A DNA stretch of 64,000 bases from DASSFZ01 sp035283185 (GCA_035283185.1 DATEUJ010000162.1:89748-153747), one strand, 5' to 3'. Shown: positions 1-8,688, counted from the first letter of the stretch. The notes: generated from the sequence alone by a model not told the origin. A program made the numbers and translations.

Positions 1-1
1 C

Positions 2-1627
2 GCAAGCGCGACGGTTGCCGGCGCGGCGGCCCTCCTCAAGCAGAAGTACGACGGCTTAGAGCTGCCTGCGCCGATTGCCGCCGACCCTTCGGCTTCGCTC
101 AGGGCGGGCCTCGGCGACGAGATGCCGGTTTATATGTATAAAGCGCTCCTGATGAACACCGCCAGCACCGAGGTCTACCTGGGCGTCAGGGATTTCGGCG
201 CGCCGCTCGCGCCCATTACCCTCATCGGGGGCGGGCGCCTTGACGTGGCTGGCGCGTTGGATGCCCAGACGATCGCCTGGGACGAGACAGGTCGCCCGAT
301 CGACTCCCGCGTCCTCACCGGGGATGACAACTGCGATGACGGCGAAGGCAACGACGAGGCAAATTGCCCGATCGACCCTCGTTTCCGCACCGGCAGCATG
401 TCATTCGGCTACCAGGCTGTCACCCGCCGCTACGTCACCGTGCGCCGAGGTGTGGTGGCCAATTTGGGTGGTGAAGGTCGCTGGTACGATCTATCGGCGT
501 CGTTCCGGTATGGAGACGACGAGAACCAGGGTGTCAGCCTGAAAGTCTATCCCAGGCGCCTCTACGTCCCGGCCGGCTCGCATCGCGCCTTCTTCGTCAA
601 GATGCGCGTCGACGCCGAGAAATTGCGCGACTGGCCTTTCCTTACGCTCGATGCGGTGGACAAGGGCTTCAACGGAAGCAATGGCAGCGCGCTGACGCGC
701 CAGGAATACGACGGCTACATCCACATCGACGGAGGCGAGCGCAACATCGTCCACCTGGCCTGGCACATCTTGCCTAAACGCGTCGCTTCCATCCGCCCGC
801 GGCGGCACACCCTGGCGTTCGGCCAGCATGTCACGAGGACCCTGACGCTGCACAACTCGGCCAGGTTCCAAGATGGCGATGTTGACGTGTTCTCACTCGT
901 CGACCTAAACCCGAACACTTACTTTTACACTGTACTTGACGACATTGGCTTCATAGACGAGTGCACGAGCGGCCCGCCTCTCTCGCGCGGGCATCCCGGT
1001 CCCGGCTGCAATGAGACGCCGATCGACATCAAGGAAGTCGGCGTGCGTGACCTGTCTGACACCTACATCGAATTCGGCGTGACAATATGGGACAGCCCGT
1101 ATCGATCCGGCCAGGTTCCGGTCGAATTCGACATTTTCGTCGACTCCAACCTGGACGGAAACAACGACTGGGTCGTGCTGAACTTCCCGTTCAACAGCGA
1201 CTTGTCGGATGGCCGCAACGTGGTATGGGTTTGCAAGCCAGATTTCACGGACTGCACGATTCCCTTCTTCGTCGACTCGGGCTTCAACACTCAGAACTGG
1301 ATCCTGGCCGTGCCGGCTGCGGCCATCGGCGTAGCACCTGGGCAACAGTTCAATTTTCAGGTTCGGGCCCGAGACTTCTACTTCACCGGCGAATACACCG
1401 ACGCCTCGCCGGCCGACGGCGTGAGCTATCACACTTATACCATGGGCCGGCCGAGATACACTGTCGACAATCTGTTGCCGGTCGTCCCGGCCGAGGGCGA
1501 GACCCTACTGACGGTCGCCCGATCGGCGGAAGGCGAGGCGGCGTCGCCTTCGCAGATCGGTTTGCTCCTGATGTATCGCCAGGCGCCGGTCGAGCGCGAG
1601 TCCGACTCTGTGTTGATCAGGCCATAG
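2..1627 (+). CDS. Subtilisin-like (S8) serine protease, C-terminal part, cut by window edge
   Basis: The frame is open through the left edge, so the N-terminus lies outside the window. The first residues, ASATVAGAAALLKQKY, match what follows the catalytic serine in subtilases (GTSMAxPxVAGAAALL). The serine itself is just off the edge. About 490 residues of beta-rich, Asp-rich sequence follow, resembling the C-terminal domains of exported proteases. A short repeat-derived stretch (DPSASLRAGLG) lies in frame at about bases 79-117. Likely an exported protease; the substrate cannot be told. Family call is from the N-terminal motif only. Confidence 0.7.
   Translation, partial: ASATVAGAAALLKQKYDGLELPAPIAADPSASLRAGLGDEMPVYMYKALLMNTASTEVYLGVRDFGAPLAPITLIGGGRLDVAGALDAQTIAWDETGRPIDSRVLTGDDNCDDGEGNDEANCPIDPRFRTGSMSFGYQAVTRRYVTVRRGVVANLGGEGRWYDLSASFRYGDDENQGVSLKVYPRRLYVPAGSHRAFFVKMRVDAEKLRDWPFLTLDAVDKGFNGSNGSALTRQEYDGYIHIDGGERNIVHLAWHILPKRVASIRPRRHTLAFGQHVTRTLTLHNSARFQDGDVDVFSLVDLNPNTYFYTVLDDIGFIDECTSGPPLSRGHPGPGCNETPIDIKEVGVRDLSDTYIEFGVTIWDSPYRSGQVPVEFDIFVDSNLDGNNDWVVLNFPFNSDLSDGRNVVWVCKPDFTDCTIPFFVDSGFNTQNWILAVPAAAIGVAPGQQFNFQVRARDFYFTGEYTDASPADGVSYHTYTMGRPRYTVDNLLPVVPAEGETLLTVARSAEGEAASPSQIGLLLMYRQAPVERESDSVLIRP
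79..117 (+). repeat. Short repeat inserted in frame in protease gene
   Basis: The core CCTTCGGCTTCGCTCAGG occurs here inside the protease and again just after its stop (about 1631-1650). A related form, TTCGACTACGCTCAGG, lies in the MITE at 43.66 kb. Here it adds about ten residues without breaking the frame. Confidence 0.5.
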
Positions 1628-1783
1628 CCATCCTTCGGCTTCGCTCAGGATGCATCCTTGATCCCGGACACCTACGCCGCGTCACAGGCCCGGCCTGAGC
1701 GGTCTGTTTTCATCCGTCGGGGCGCGCCACAGGCGCACGGATAACTCTGTGGTGATTGTTTACCAGGAAAGGACTTCCGCTAT

Positions 1784-2419
1784 ATGGAGAGAAGAGCATC
1801 ATTTCAGGCCGCTGCGCTCGCCGCGATTGTCGCCTTCGTCTGCGCGATCTTGCTGGGCTTCGTCTTCCGCGCACCCGATCCCGGCGTGAGCCTTCAACCG
1901 GTCATGCCCGGTCCGGTAGCCGAGTTCGTCCGCCCCATCAACGACTATCCGGAGCTGATGCTGCGCTTTCTGGCCAGCGACACGCTGTTCGTGCTGAGTT
2001 ACCTCGTCGTGTTCGCCGGCCTGTACGCGACGGTCGCCGACCGCGCGCGCGTCGTCGCGATCGTCGGCCTGGGTGCGAGCGTGCTCACCGCGCTGTTCGA
2101 CGCGACGGAGAACGCGTATTTCATCACGTACGCCGCGGCCTCGCTCAACGGCGTCCCCCTCACCGATCCTGAACTGCCGACTATCTACGTCCTCGCCAAC
2201 CTGAAATGGATGGGCGCGTTCGCCACGCTGTATGCCTTCGGCCTTGCCTGGCCGAGGGAGGACCGCCTGGGCTGGATCATCTCCGCCCTGATGCTGCTGT
2301 TCGTGCTCGTCGGCGTGTTGGGCATCGCCGTGCCCGGCCTGATTCCGCTGCGCGGCGTATTCTTCCTGGTCGGCATGCCGCTGTTCGCCTGGCATTTCTG
2401 GCGGCAGAGCCGGAGCTAA
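1784..2419 (+). CDS. Multi-pass membrane protein of unknown function
   Basis: The 211 residues contain about six hydrophobic segments (near residues 10-30, 62-82, 88-108, 138-155, 163-185 and 188-205), so this is an integral inner-membrane protein. I do not recognise a family. An AGGAAAGG-like ribosome site precedes the ATG. The next gene starts 9 bases after the stop with its own AAGGAG site, suggesting co-transcription with the SnoaL-like gene. Confidence 0.65.
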   Translation: MERRASFQAAALAAIVAFVCAILLGFVFRAPDPGVSLQPVMPGPVAEFVRPINDYPELMLRFLASDTLFVLSYLVVFAGLYATVADRARVVAIVGLGASVLTALFDATENAYFITYAAASLNGVPLTDPELPTIYVLANLKWMGAFATLYAFGLAWPREDRLGWIISALMLLFVLVGVLGIAVPGLIPLRGVFFLVGMPLFAWHFWRQSRS

Positions 2420-2428
2420 GGAGCCTCC

Positions 2429-2836
2429 ATGTCGCTCCACAAGAACAAGCGCCTTTGGCAAAAACACGTGCTGGCCGAAAACCGCCGCAGCATCCAGGGC
2501 TTGCTCGACACGCTGTGTGACGAGCCGGTGTACACGATCATGGCGACCGGCGAAGAACACCGGGGCAAAGAGGCGGTCGCCGCATTCTACAGCGGCCTGT
2601 TCGAGGCGGTGCCCGACGCGACGTTCGACCTGGTCAACGCCTTCGTCGCCGAGGATGGGGTGGTCGAAGAATCGGTGCTGCGCGGCACGCATCAGGGCGT
2701 GTGGATGGGCGTCGAGGCTTCCGGGCGCAAGATCGGGCTGCCCCTGACCATCGTATTTCCTATGAAAAACGGCCAGATTCTGGGCGAACGGATGTACTTC
2801 GACATGGGCACGCTGATGCGGTGTCTGGGCAAGTAA
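2429..2836 (+). CDS. SnoaL-like / NTF2-fold ester cyclase-family protein
   Basis: A 135-residue protein with the SnoaL-like pattern: an N-terminal helix, then GKEAVAAFYSGLFEAVPD, then FDLVNAFVAEDGVV and a C-terminal strand. Such NTF2-fold proteins are small cytoplasmic hydrolase or cyclase-like enzymes or binding domains; the substrate cannot be told. The AAGGAGCC ribosome site lies 6 bases before ATG. Its stop lies a few bases before the strong promoter of the cysteine cluster, so that cluster forms a separate unit. Confidence 0.7.
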   Translation: MSLHKNKRLWQKHVLAENRRSIQGLLDTLCDEPVYTIMATGEEHRGKEAVAAFYSGLFEAVPDATFDLVNAFVAEDGVVEESVLRGTHQGVWMGVEASGRKIGLPLTIVFPMKNGQILGERMYFDMGTLMRCLGK

Positions 2837-2843
2837 GATTTAC

Positions 2844-2872
2844 TTGACGCGCGTCGTCAATATGTATATAAT
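2844..2872 (+). promoter_or_regulatory. Sigma70-type promoter of the cysteine cluster
   Basis: TTGACG at 2844-2849 and a perfect TATAAT at 2867-2872 are separated by 17 bases. Transcription would start near 2879, leaving a leader of about 240 bases before cysM. The best promoter match in the left half of the window. Confidence 0.75.
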
Positions 2873-2879
2873 CTTGATC

Positions 2880-3119
2880 AGCTAATCAGGGTGAGGTTTG
2901 TAGTGTCCTTTTGCACGTGTTTGAGGCGGAAGCGCTAGCCGCCGCCTAGTTTACCTCATAACGAGACCGACGAAGGCCGGCGGCTGTGCTTCCGCGAGGC
3001 GGGGGAGAAGCATAGTCACGTTGCGTACCGGCGCATACGTTGGTCTTTTTGTTTGCCACGAACCGCGCTCCTGCGCATCGCCATTGCCCTCGTCCTCGCG
3101 GCGCTCCGGCCGGGAGGCA
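2880..3119 (+). other. Long untranslated leader of cysM
   Basis: About 240 bases lie between the predicted start of transcription and the cysM ATG. It contains AGGCGG pairing with CCGCCT (about 2924-2950) and a GC-rich stretch near 2975-3010. I could not match it to a SAM, T-box or other named riboswitch. It could be plain leader or an unrecognised sulfur or cysteine control element. Confidence 0.3.
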
Positions 3120-4061
3120 ATGATGATCGCAACCCTTCCAGCTCTCAATCGACTTGCCGTTCAAACCGACCTGCTCGACCTGGTCGGCAACACGCCGTTG
3201 ATACCGCTCCGGCGGGTCCTGTCGGCCCGGCCCGGCGTCGAGTTGTACGCCAAGGCCGAATGGTTCAATCCGAGCGGCTCGGTGAAAGACCGTCCCGCGC
3301 GGGAGATCGTCCTGGAGGCCGAGCAGTCGGGCGACCTGCGCGAAGGCGTCAGGTTGATCGACGCGACGTCGGGCAATATGGGCATCGCCTATGCCACGCT
3401 GTGCGCGGCGCGCGGCTACGAGGTCGAGCTGGCCATCCCGGCCAACGCCAGCCCGGAGCGCATCGCCATCCTGCGCGTGCTCGGCGCGAGCCTGATTCTG
3501 ACGGATCCCATGGACGGCACGGACGGCGCGCAGTTGGAGGCGAAGCGGCGCTACGCCGAGAACCACGGGCGGTACTTTTATGCCGACCAGTATAACAATC
3601 CGGCCAACTGGCAGGCGCACTATCGCACGACCGGCGTCGAAATCTGGGAGCAGACCGATGGCCGCGTAACGCACTTCGTCGCCGGGTTGGGCACGAGCGG
3701 GACGATGATGGGCGTCGGGCGTCGCCTGCGCGAATTCAACCCGGACGTGAAACTGATCTCGATGCAACCCGATTCGCCGCTGCACGGCCTGGAGGGCCTC
3801 AAGCACATGCCGACCGCGCTGCGCCCCGGCATCTACGACGAGGCGCTGGCGGATGAGAACCTCGAGATCGCGACGGAGGATGCCTTCGCCATGGCGCGGC
3901 AGTTGGCGCGTGAGGAGGGTCTCTTCGTCGGCGTGTCGGCGGCGGCGGCGGTCGTCGCCGCCATGCGCGTGGCGGCGAGCTTGCGCGAAGGCGTCGTCGT
4001 CACGATCCTGCCGGATGCGGGATTCAAGTACGTGAATGAGCGGTTCTGGAAGGACGAGTGA
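3120..4061 (+). CDS. cysM: Cysteine synthase, CysM type (PLP-dependent)
   Basis: A fold-type II PLP enzyme of 313 residues. NPSGSVKDRPA carries the lysine that binds PLP, TSGNMGIA is the substrate-binding loop, and GLGTSGTMMGVG is the phosphate-binding loop. It forms cysteine from an activated serine and a sulfur donor. The start at ATG 3120 follows GGGAGG; the frame is open further upstream but without a ribosome site. A JAMM protease and a MoaD-like carrier follow within 2 kb, the actinobacterial CysM-Mec-CysO arrangement, so the sulfur donor is probably the CysO thiocarboxylate rather than free sulfide. That preference is inferred from context. Confidence 0.9.
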   Translation: MMIATLPALNRLAVQTDLLDLVGNTPLIPLRRVLSARPGVELYAKAEWFNPSGSVKDRPAREIVLEAEQSGDLREGVRLIDATSGNMGIAYATLCAARGYEVELAIPANASPERIAILRVLGASLILTDPMDGTDGAQLEAKRRYAENHGRYFYADQYNNPANWQAHYRTTGVEIWEQTDGRVTHFVAGLGTSGTMMGVGRRLREFNPDVKLISMQPDSPLHGLEGLKHMPTALRPGIYDEALADENLEIATEDAFAMARQLAREEGLFVGVSAAAAVVAAMRVAASLREGVVVTILPDAGFKYVNERFWKDE

Positions 4062-4172
4062 TCAGTAATCAGTGATCAGTAATCAGTCAACGGTGAACAG
4101 TGAATCAGTAACGCGCTATCGACGCAAGCATACTGATCACTGACCACTGACCACTGATAACTGATAACTTCA
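4059..4172. repeat. Degenerate short tandem repeat between cysM and cysS
   Basis: Repeated GATCAGTAATCAGT and TGACCACTGA-type units fill the gap between the two genes, in both orientations. It looks like a degenerate intergenic repeat. It lacks the regular repeat-spacer pattern of a CRISPR array. Confidence 0.6.
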
Positions 4173-4180
4173 GGACACCC

Positions 4181-5563
4181 ATGGCTCTGCGTCTATACGA
4201 CACTTACACCCGCAGTTTGCGCGACTTCGAGCCGCTGCATCCGCCGGAGGTCGGCTTATATGCATGTGGCCTGACCGTATATGACTACGCCCACCTCGGT
4301 AACTTGCGGACGTACATCTTCGAGGACATCTTGCGCCGCGTATTGGAGTTCGACGGCTACGTCGTCAAGCACGTCCAGAACATCACCGACGTGGGCCACC
4401 TAGTGTCCGATGCCGACGCCGGCGAAGACAAGATGGAGAAGGGATCGCGGCGCACGGGCAGGTCGGCCTGGGAGATCGCCGAACTGTACACGCAGGTCTT
4501 CAAAGACGATCTGCGGCGCCTGAACGTGCTCGAACCGACGATCTGGTGCAAGGCGACCGATCATATCGTGGAGCAGATCGAGTTCATCCGCTGCATCGAG
4601 GCGAAAGGCTTCACGTATCGCACGTCAGATGGGATTTACTTCGATACGTCCAAACTGCCGGAATACGGCTACCTGGCGCGGCTGGACGTCGAAGGGCTTA
4701 AGGCCGGCGCGCGGGTGGACGTAGCGGAGAAGCTTAACCCGACCGACTTCGCGTTGTGGAAATTCAGCCCGCCTGATCAGAAGCGGCAGATGGAATGGGA
4801 CAGCCCGTGGGGCGTCGGCTTCCCCGGCTGGCACATCGAGTGCTCGGCGATGGCCATCAGATACCTGGGCGCGTTCTTTGACATTCACTGCGGCGGCGAG
4901 GATCACATTCCCGTGCACCATACGAACGAGATCGCGCAGACGCAGGCGTGCTATGGCACGCGCCTGGCGAACTTCTGGCTGCACGGTTACTTCCTTCAAG
5001 TGGACGAAGCGAGAATGTCCAAGTCGTCCGGCGAGTTTCTTCGACTGCAGTCGCTGATCGATCGAGGGGTTGATCCGCTGGCTTATCGTTACTTCTGTCT
5101 GGGCGCGCATTACCGGTCGCGTCTCAGCTTCACCTGGGAAAGCCTGGACGGCGCGGCCACGGCGCTGAATCGCCTGCGCATGGCGGCGGTCGAGATGGGC
5201 GAGCCGGGTCAAGCGGACGCAGGTTACGCTGCCAGGTTTGCCGCAGAGGTCAACGACGACCTGAACACACCACGCGCACTGGCGCTGGCCTGGGACCTGG
5301 TCAGGAGCGACTTGCCTGCTCCGGTCAAGAAGGCGACGCTCCTGCGCTTCGATCAAGTGATGGGCTTGCGCCTGGCCGAATGGCAGCCGGTGGCGACGGT
5401 TGTGCCCGACGACATTATGGCGCTCGTGCGGCAACGGCAGCAGGCGCGCGCCGCCAAGCGCTGGCAGGACGCCGATACGCTGCGCGGTCGGATCGCCGCC
5501 GCCGGATACCAGCTCGAGGACACGCCGCAGGGGCCTCAGGTTCGCGTAAAGGGTGTGAGATGA
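4181..5563 (+). CDS. cysS: Cysteinyl-tRNA synthetase
   Basis: The 460 residues are typical for CysRS. YACGLTVYDYAHLGN contains the first zinc cysteine and the HIGH-type signature (HLGN, about residue 38). GWHIECSAMA and CGGEDHIPVHH supply further zinc ligands. RMSKS (about residue 277) is the KMSKS loop. It charges tRNA-Cys with cysteine made by the neighbouring enzymes. Its TGA overlaps the ATG of the JAMM protease (ATGA), so the two are translationally coupled. Confidence 0.97.
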   Translation: MALRLYDTYTRSLRDFEPLHPPEVGLYACGLTVYDYAHLGNLRTYIFEDILRRVLEFDGYVVKHVQNITDVGHLVSDADAGEDKMEKGSRRTGRSAWEIAELYTQVFKDDLRRLNVLEPTIWCKATDHIVEQIEFIRCIEAKGFTYRTSDGIYFDTSKLPEYGYLARLDVEGLKAGARVDVAEKLNPTDFALWKFSPPDQKRQMEWDSPWGVGFPGWHIECSAMAIRYLGAFFDIHCGGEDHIPVHHTNEIAQTQACYGTRLANFWLHGYFLQVDEARMSKSSGEFLRLQSLIDRGVDPLAYRYFCLGAHYRSRLSFTWESLDGAATALNRLRMAAVEMGEPGQADAGYAARFAAEVNDDLNTPRALALAWDLVRSDLPAPVKKATLLRFDQVMGLRLAEWQPVATVVPDDIMALVRQRQQARAAKRWQDADTLRGRIAAAGYQLEDTPQGPQVRVKGVR

Positions 5564-5994
5564 TCCTGGTCGTCGGAGGCGAGCAACTGGATATCATCCG
5601 GCAGCACGCGCAATCGACTTATCCCGAAGAAGGCGGCGGCCTCCTGCTGGGACGGTTCGAAGATAGCCGAGCGGTCGTGAGCGAGATTCGCGTATTGCCG
5701 AACACGTGGGACGTCGACGCCGAGCGCCGGCGCAGATACCTGATTCCGGGCGACGTGATGCTGCGCGAGCAGCGCGCCGCCGACGCGCGCGACCTCGACG
5801 TGGTCGGCTACTTTCACTCGCATCCGGATCATCCGGCCGCGCCATCGGAGTTCGACCGCGAGCACGCGCTGCCCAACTGGAGCTACGTCGTCGTCTCGGT
5901 GCAGCAGGGCCGGGCCGGTGACGTGCTGGCGTGGCGCCTGCGCGAAGATCGCAGCGCGTTCGAGGCGCAACCGATCGCGATCGACGACAAATGA
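5560..5994 (+). CDS. mec: JAMM/MPN metalloprotease, Mec-like
   Basis: A 144-residue single-domain zinc protease. The JAMM motif is complete: Glu23/24 in YPEEGGG, then HSHPDHPAAPSEFD at residues 86-99 (HxH, Ser, Asp). In mycobacteria the equivalent enzyme releases cysteine from the CysO-cysteine adduct. The gene overlaps cysS by 4 bases and is followed by the CysO-like carrier, matching that role. It could also trim the carrier C-terminus. Confidence 0.88.
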   Translation: MILVVGGEQLDIIRQHAQSTYPEEGGGLLLGRFEDSRAVVSEIRVLPNTWDVDAERRRRYLIPGDVMLREQRAADARDLDVVGYFHSHPDHPAAPSEFDREHALPNWSYVVVSVQQGRAGDVLAWRLREDRSAFEAQPIAIDDK

Positions 5995-6031
5995 AGCGAC
6001 ATCATTATCTTCAAGGGAGGAGACACAAGCT

Positions 6032-6316
6032 ATGAGCGTGAACATCGTCATACCGACTCCGCTTCGGCAGTACGTCGGCGGCCAAAAGAAGGTGGCGGTG
6101 AGCGCGGCCACCGTCGATCAGGCGCTCGGCGCGCTGACCACGACGCATCCCGACCTGAAGCGGCATCTGTACAGCGAGGACGGCCGGCTGCGCTCTTTCG
6201 TCAACGTCTATCTCGGTGACGAGGACGTTCGGCACCTGCAGCATGGCCAAACGCCGCTGACCGATGGCGCGATGCTGAGCATCGTTCCGTCAGTGGCAGG
6301 AGGCGCCGACGGCTAG
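6032..6316 (+). CDS. cysO: MoaD/ThiS-like sulfur carrier, CysO type
   Basis: A 94-residue ubiquitin-fold protein: VNIVIPTPLRQYVGGQKKV at the start, FVNVYLGDEDVRHL in the middle, and an end of SIVPSVAGGADG. The Gly-Gly (90-91) is the thiocarboxylate site. Three extra residues (ADG) must be removed before activation, a job the adjacent JAMM protease could do. AAGGGAGGAG precedes the ATG. Carrier for sulfur in cysteine synthesis with CysM and Mec; the MoeZ-like enzyme at 8.7 kb could activate it. Confidence 0.88.
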   Translation: MSVNIVIPTPLRQYVGGQKKVAVSAATVDQALGALTTTHPDLKRHLYSEDGRLRSFVNVYLGDEDVRHLQHGQTPLTDGAMLSIVPSVAGGADG

Positions 6317-6337
6317 ACGGAGAGCCAGCTAATCAGT

Positions 6338-7345
6338 TCACCCGTTGCGCAGAACGGCCGGTAAGTAGGTCTTGAACGATGTGCCGAGCGCGAACTCGGT
6401 GAAGTGATCCAGCATGACCGTAATCGTGTTGGACGCGGTGTCATGGCCGCAGCCAGCGCAGGGCATGATCGGAACCCACTGCCAGCGGGTGGTGTCGTAG
6501 AAGTAGAAATTCAGCTGCGATTCCTGCAGCCCGGAGGCGGCCAGTTCTTCATCGGTATAGTTGAACGTCAGGGTGTACGGCCGCGTGAACTGGTTGATGG
6601 GGCGCCCGTCGAGGTCGATGGCCTCCAGCGTGAATGCCCACCCGACGACGCGCATCGTCCGAGCATTGGCGGTCGGCGTTGTCAGCGCCGTATAAGTGAT
6701 GTTCACGGACTGCGTCACCGCCGCTGGCGGGAACGCGACGATGATGCCGCCGCCGTCAAGCGTGCCGCCCAAACCCGGCGACACCGGCGTGATCTCGCGA
6801 CCGACGACGTGGGTGCGCAGGCTGGACACGGTCGAGGCGTTGTCGGCCCTGCCGGTCGACTCGAAGTAGATGCGGGTATGCGTCGGTGTCTGGCGCAAGA
6901 CGTTTAGCGTAAACGTGATCGTCCGGGCCTGCGCGCCGTTCGCGGCGAGCGATCCAAGCGACCACTCGACGGCGTCACCGGGCCGCAGCGGTGAGACGAA
7001 CGTCAGCGAGCCGTGGCTGCTGGTCGTGGTGACGAACCGGGTGTGCTGCGGCAGCGTGCTTCGGACGATCGTGTTCTCGGCGTCCGCCGCGCCGGTGTTG
7101 GAGACGACGATGGTATAGACGATTTTCCCGCCTGGCTTCACGGCGCGCAGCGGTGAGGAGAACGTCGCCAGCGAGAGGATCGGCGACTCCAGCGGCGAGG
7201 TCTGCGCCAGTGACGCAGCGCCTGCGCCCGGCGCGGGCGCGAACCCCAGCCAGACGAAGGCGATCCAGGCCATCACGAGCACGACAACACGACGAGCAGA
7301 GAAAGCAGACATGAATTGACTCCCAGCGAATTGCTCAGACTGCAC
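6338..7345 (-). CDS. Exported DUF11-type repeat protein
   Basis: A 335-residue secreted protein. The hydrophobic N-terminal segment VVVLVMAWIAFVWLGFAPA is followed by a likely cleavage region. Residues about 70-160 form a DUF11-type domain (GGKIVYTIVVSNTGAADA). The C-terminus ends in TYLPAVLRNG, the YLPxVLR motif also seen in the exoprotein at 24.6 kb. Probably a cell-surface beta-sandwich protein of unknown binding target. Convergent with cysO, 21 bases apart. ATG at 7312 is an alternative start. Confidence 0.7.
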   Translation of the reverse strand: MQSEQFAGSQFMSAFSARRVVVLVMAWIAFVWLGFAPAPGAGAASLAQTSPLESPILSLATFSSPLRAVKPGGKIVYTIVVSNTGAADAENTIVRSTLPQHTRFVTTTSSHGSLTFVSPLRPGDAVEWSLGSLAANGAQARTITFTLNVLRQTPTHTRIYFESTGRADNASTVSSLRTHVVGREITPVSPGLGGTLDGGGIIVAFPPAAVTQSVNITYTALTTPTANARTMRVVGWAFTLEAIDLDGRPINQFTRPYTLTFNYTDEELAASGLQESQLNFYFYDTTRWQWVPIMPCAGCGHDTASNTITVMLDHFTEFALGTSFKTYLPAVLRNG

Positions 7346-7504
7346 ATCAGTTTACACGGGCTTACGGCGAGCACGGTAGACCTTTCGTTGGGATTGTGTG
7401 CTATCGCCAAGCGCGCAAAGTCATTCCAACAAGCATCAAGACACATCGATGAATCCGCCTGAGTTGGCGCGCGAGTGCTCGGCCAGGCGGCAGAGGAGGA
7501 AACC

Positions 7505-7957
7505 ATGAATGAGCGCAAAGTGGATCACTCCGCATTGCGAACGAACCAGGCGTTTATCATCGGGCTGCTGGCCCTGGCGTTCGTGTTTGACGTGTGGCCG
7601 CTGGTGACGCTCGTCGCGGCGGTCATGATCGTTGGAACCATCTGGCCGAGCGTGGCCTTGTTCAAAGCCGTGTATCTGTACGTTCTGAAGCCATTGAAGA
7701 TTGCGCGACCCGACGTGCGCGTGGACAATCCCGAGCCGCATTTGTTCGCGCAGGGCGTGGGCGGGGCAGTCTTGACGCTGGCGACGATCGCCTTTGTCGT
7801 GGGAGCGCCTGCCGCCGGCTGGATCCTGGCGTGGGTCGTCGTGGCGCTGGCCGCGCTGAATCTGTTGGCCGGCATCTGCGTCGGCTGCATGATGTATTAC
7901 TGGTTCAACCGGCTCGGCGTGCCCGGCTTCAAGGTCTCGCCGATTCCACGGAAGTGA
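7505..7957 (+). CDS. DUF4395 family membrane protein
   Basis: The 150-residue protein has about four hydrophobic segments, two in each half, and the cysteine pair ICVGC near the C-terminus. DUF4395 proteins are often encoded next to thioredoxin-like proteins, as here, and the conserved cysteines suggest a redox role in the membrane. AGGAGGAAACC sits before the ATG at 7505. The thioredoxin begins 3 bases after its stop. Confidence 0.7.
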   Translation: MNERKVDHSALRTNQAFIIGLLALAFVFDVWPLVTLVAAVMIVGTIWPSVALFKAVYLYVLKPLKIARPDVRVDNPEPHLFAQGVGGAVLTLATIAFVVGAPAAGWILAWVVVALAALNLLAGICVGCMMYYWFNRLGVPGFKVSPIPRK

Positions 7958-7960
7958 TCC

Positions 7961-8404
7961 ATGCCTGAGCGTATTCTGATCGCGATCGCGTTGATCGGGC
8001 TGGGCGTGCTCGCCTACCGGCTGCTCCTCTCGGCTCAGCGACGACGGGCGTCGTCCGCCACAGGGCACGGGCGAATGACGGGACGACCCGCGCTGATCGT
8101 CTTCACCAGCCCGACCTGCGCGCCGTGCAAGCTGCAGCAAATGCCCGTCGTCGACCGCTTGATGGCCGGGTGGGCCGAGCGCATCGATCTGCGCGTCGTC
8201 GACGTGACCGAGCAGCCCGACGTCGCCGCGCGCTTCGGCGTGTGGTCGCTGCCGACGACGATCGTGCTGGACGCAGGCGGCCGGGTGTCGGCCATCAATC
8301 AAGGCACGGCGAGCGAGCAGAAATTGCGCGAGCAGTTCGAGCGGGTCAGCGGATGGGCAACGGATCAACGAATGGGCGGGCCGGCGAACCAACCGGCCCA
8401 TTAG
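7961..8404 (+). CDS. Membrane-anchored thioredoxin-like protein
   Basis: A 147-residue protein with one N-terminal membrane segment (ILIAIALIGLGVLAYRLLL) and a thioredoxin fold. The active site is TSPTCAPCK (Cys53, Cys56) and the cis-proline is in SLPTTIVLD. It is probably an extracytoplasmic disulfide reductase paired with the adjacent DUF4395 protein. It lies in the same frame as that gene across one TGA, but good start signals make two proteins more likely than a read-through fusion. Confidence 0.85.
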   Translation: MPERILIAIALIGLGVLAYRLLLSAQRRRASSATGHGRMTGRPALIVFTSPTCAPCKLQQMPVVDRLMAGWAERIDLRVVDVTEQPDVAARFGVWSLPTTIVLDAGGRVSAINQGTASEQKLREQFERVSGWATDQRMGGPANQPAH

Positions 8405-8469
8405 CGAACCAGTTACCCAGGCTCATGTCAAAACTGCTCGAAGCGGACTGTCAAGTCCGCGTTGGCGGC

Positions 8470-8581
8470 GTGTGCACGCAAAACATGTCAGGTGGCTCAC
8501 CGCCCGCGCCCGCGCGGGCGGCCAACCGCGAGGACGCGGTTTGGCGAGCACTGTAACGAGTGACAACATTTGCGTGCACAC
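8470..8581. mobile_element. MITE, family 1 copy A (112 bp)
   Basis: Ends GTGTGCACGCAAA and TTTGCGTGCACAC are exact inverted repeats. The interior is palindromic and encodes nothing. Flanks TTGGCGGC (8462-8469) and CTGGCGGC (8582-8589) match at 7 of 8 bases, a target duplication. Copy B at 23.87 kb is about 96% identical in opposite orientation. The insertion appears to split an older palindrome, with GGACTG...AAGTCC-type sequence on both sides. Confidence 0.85.
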
Positions 8582-8644
8582 CTGGCGGCCGGACTTCGCA
8601 GTCCAGCCAGAGCGACGAGGGATTTTGAAACAGGTTCTACGTCG

Positions 8645-8666
8645 AGGCGGCTAATGAAAGCCGCCT
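8645..8666 (+). other. Hairpin upstream of moeZ
   Basis: AGGCGGCT pairs with AGCCGCCT around a 6-base loop, ending 22 bases before the moeZ start. No T-run follows, so it is not a clear terminator. Possibly part of a repeat. Confidence 0.4.
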
Positions 8667-8688
8667 TACGTCTGGCAGGGGGAATGAG

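Noticed and set aside
1799..2692. 297-codon minus-strand frame
   Set aside because: It overlaps two supported plus-strand genes and has the His/Gln/Arg-rich composition typical of antisense frames.
4059..4172. Possible CRISPR-like array
   Set aside because: Units are short, degenerate and in both orientations, with no constant repeat or unique spacers.
7955..7960. UGA between DUF4395 and thioredoxin as a third selenocysteine codon
   Set aside because: The two genes share a frame, but no hairpin of the right design follows and an ATG lies 3 bases later. Separate genes are the normal form.
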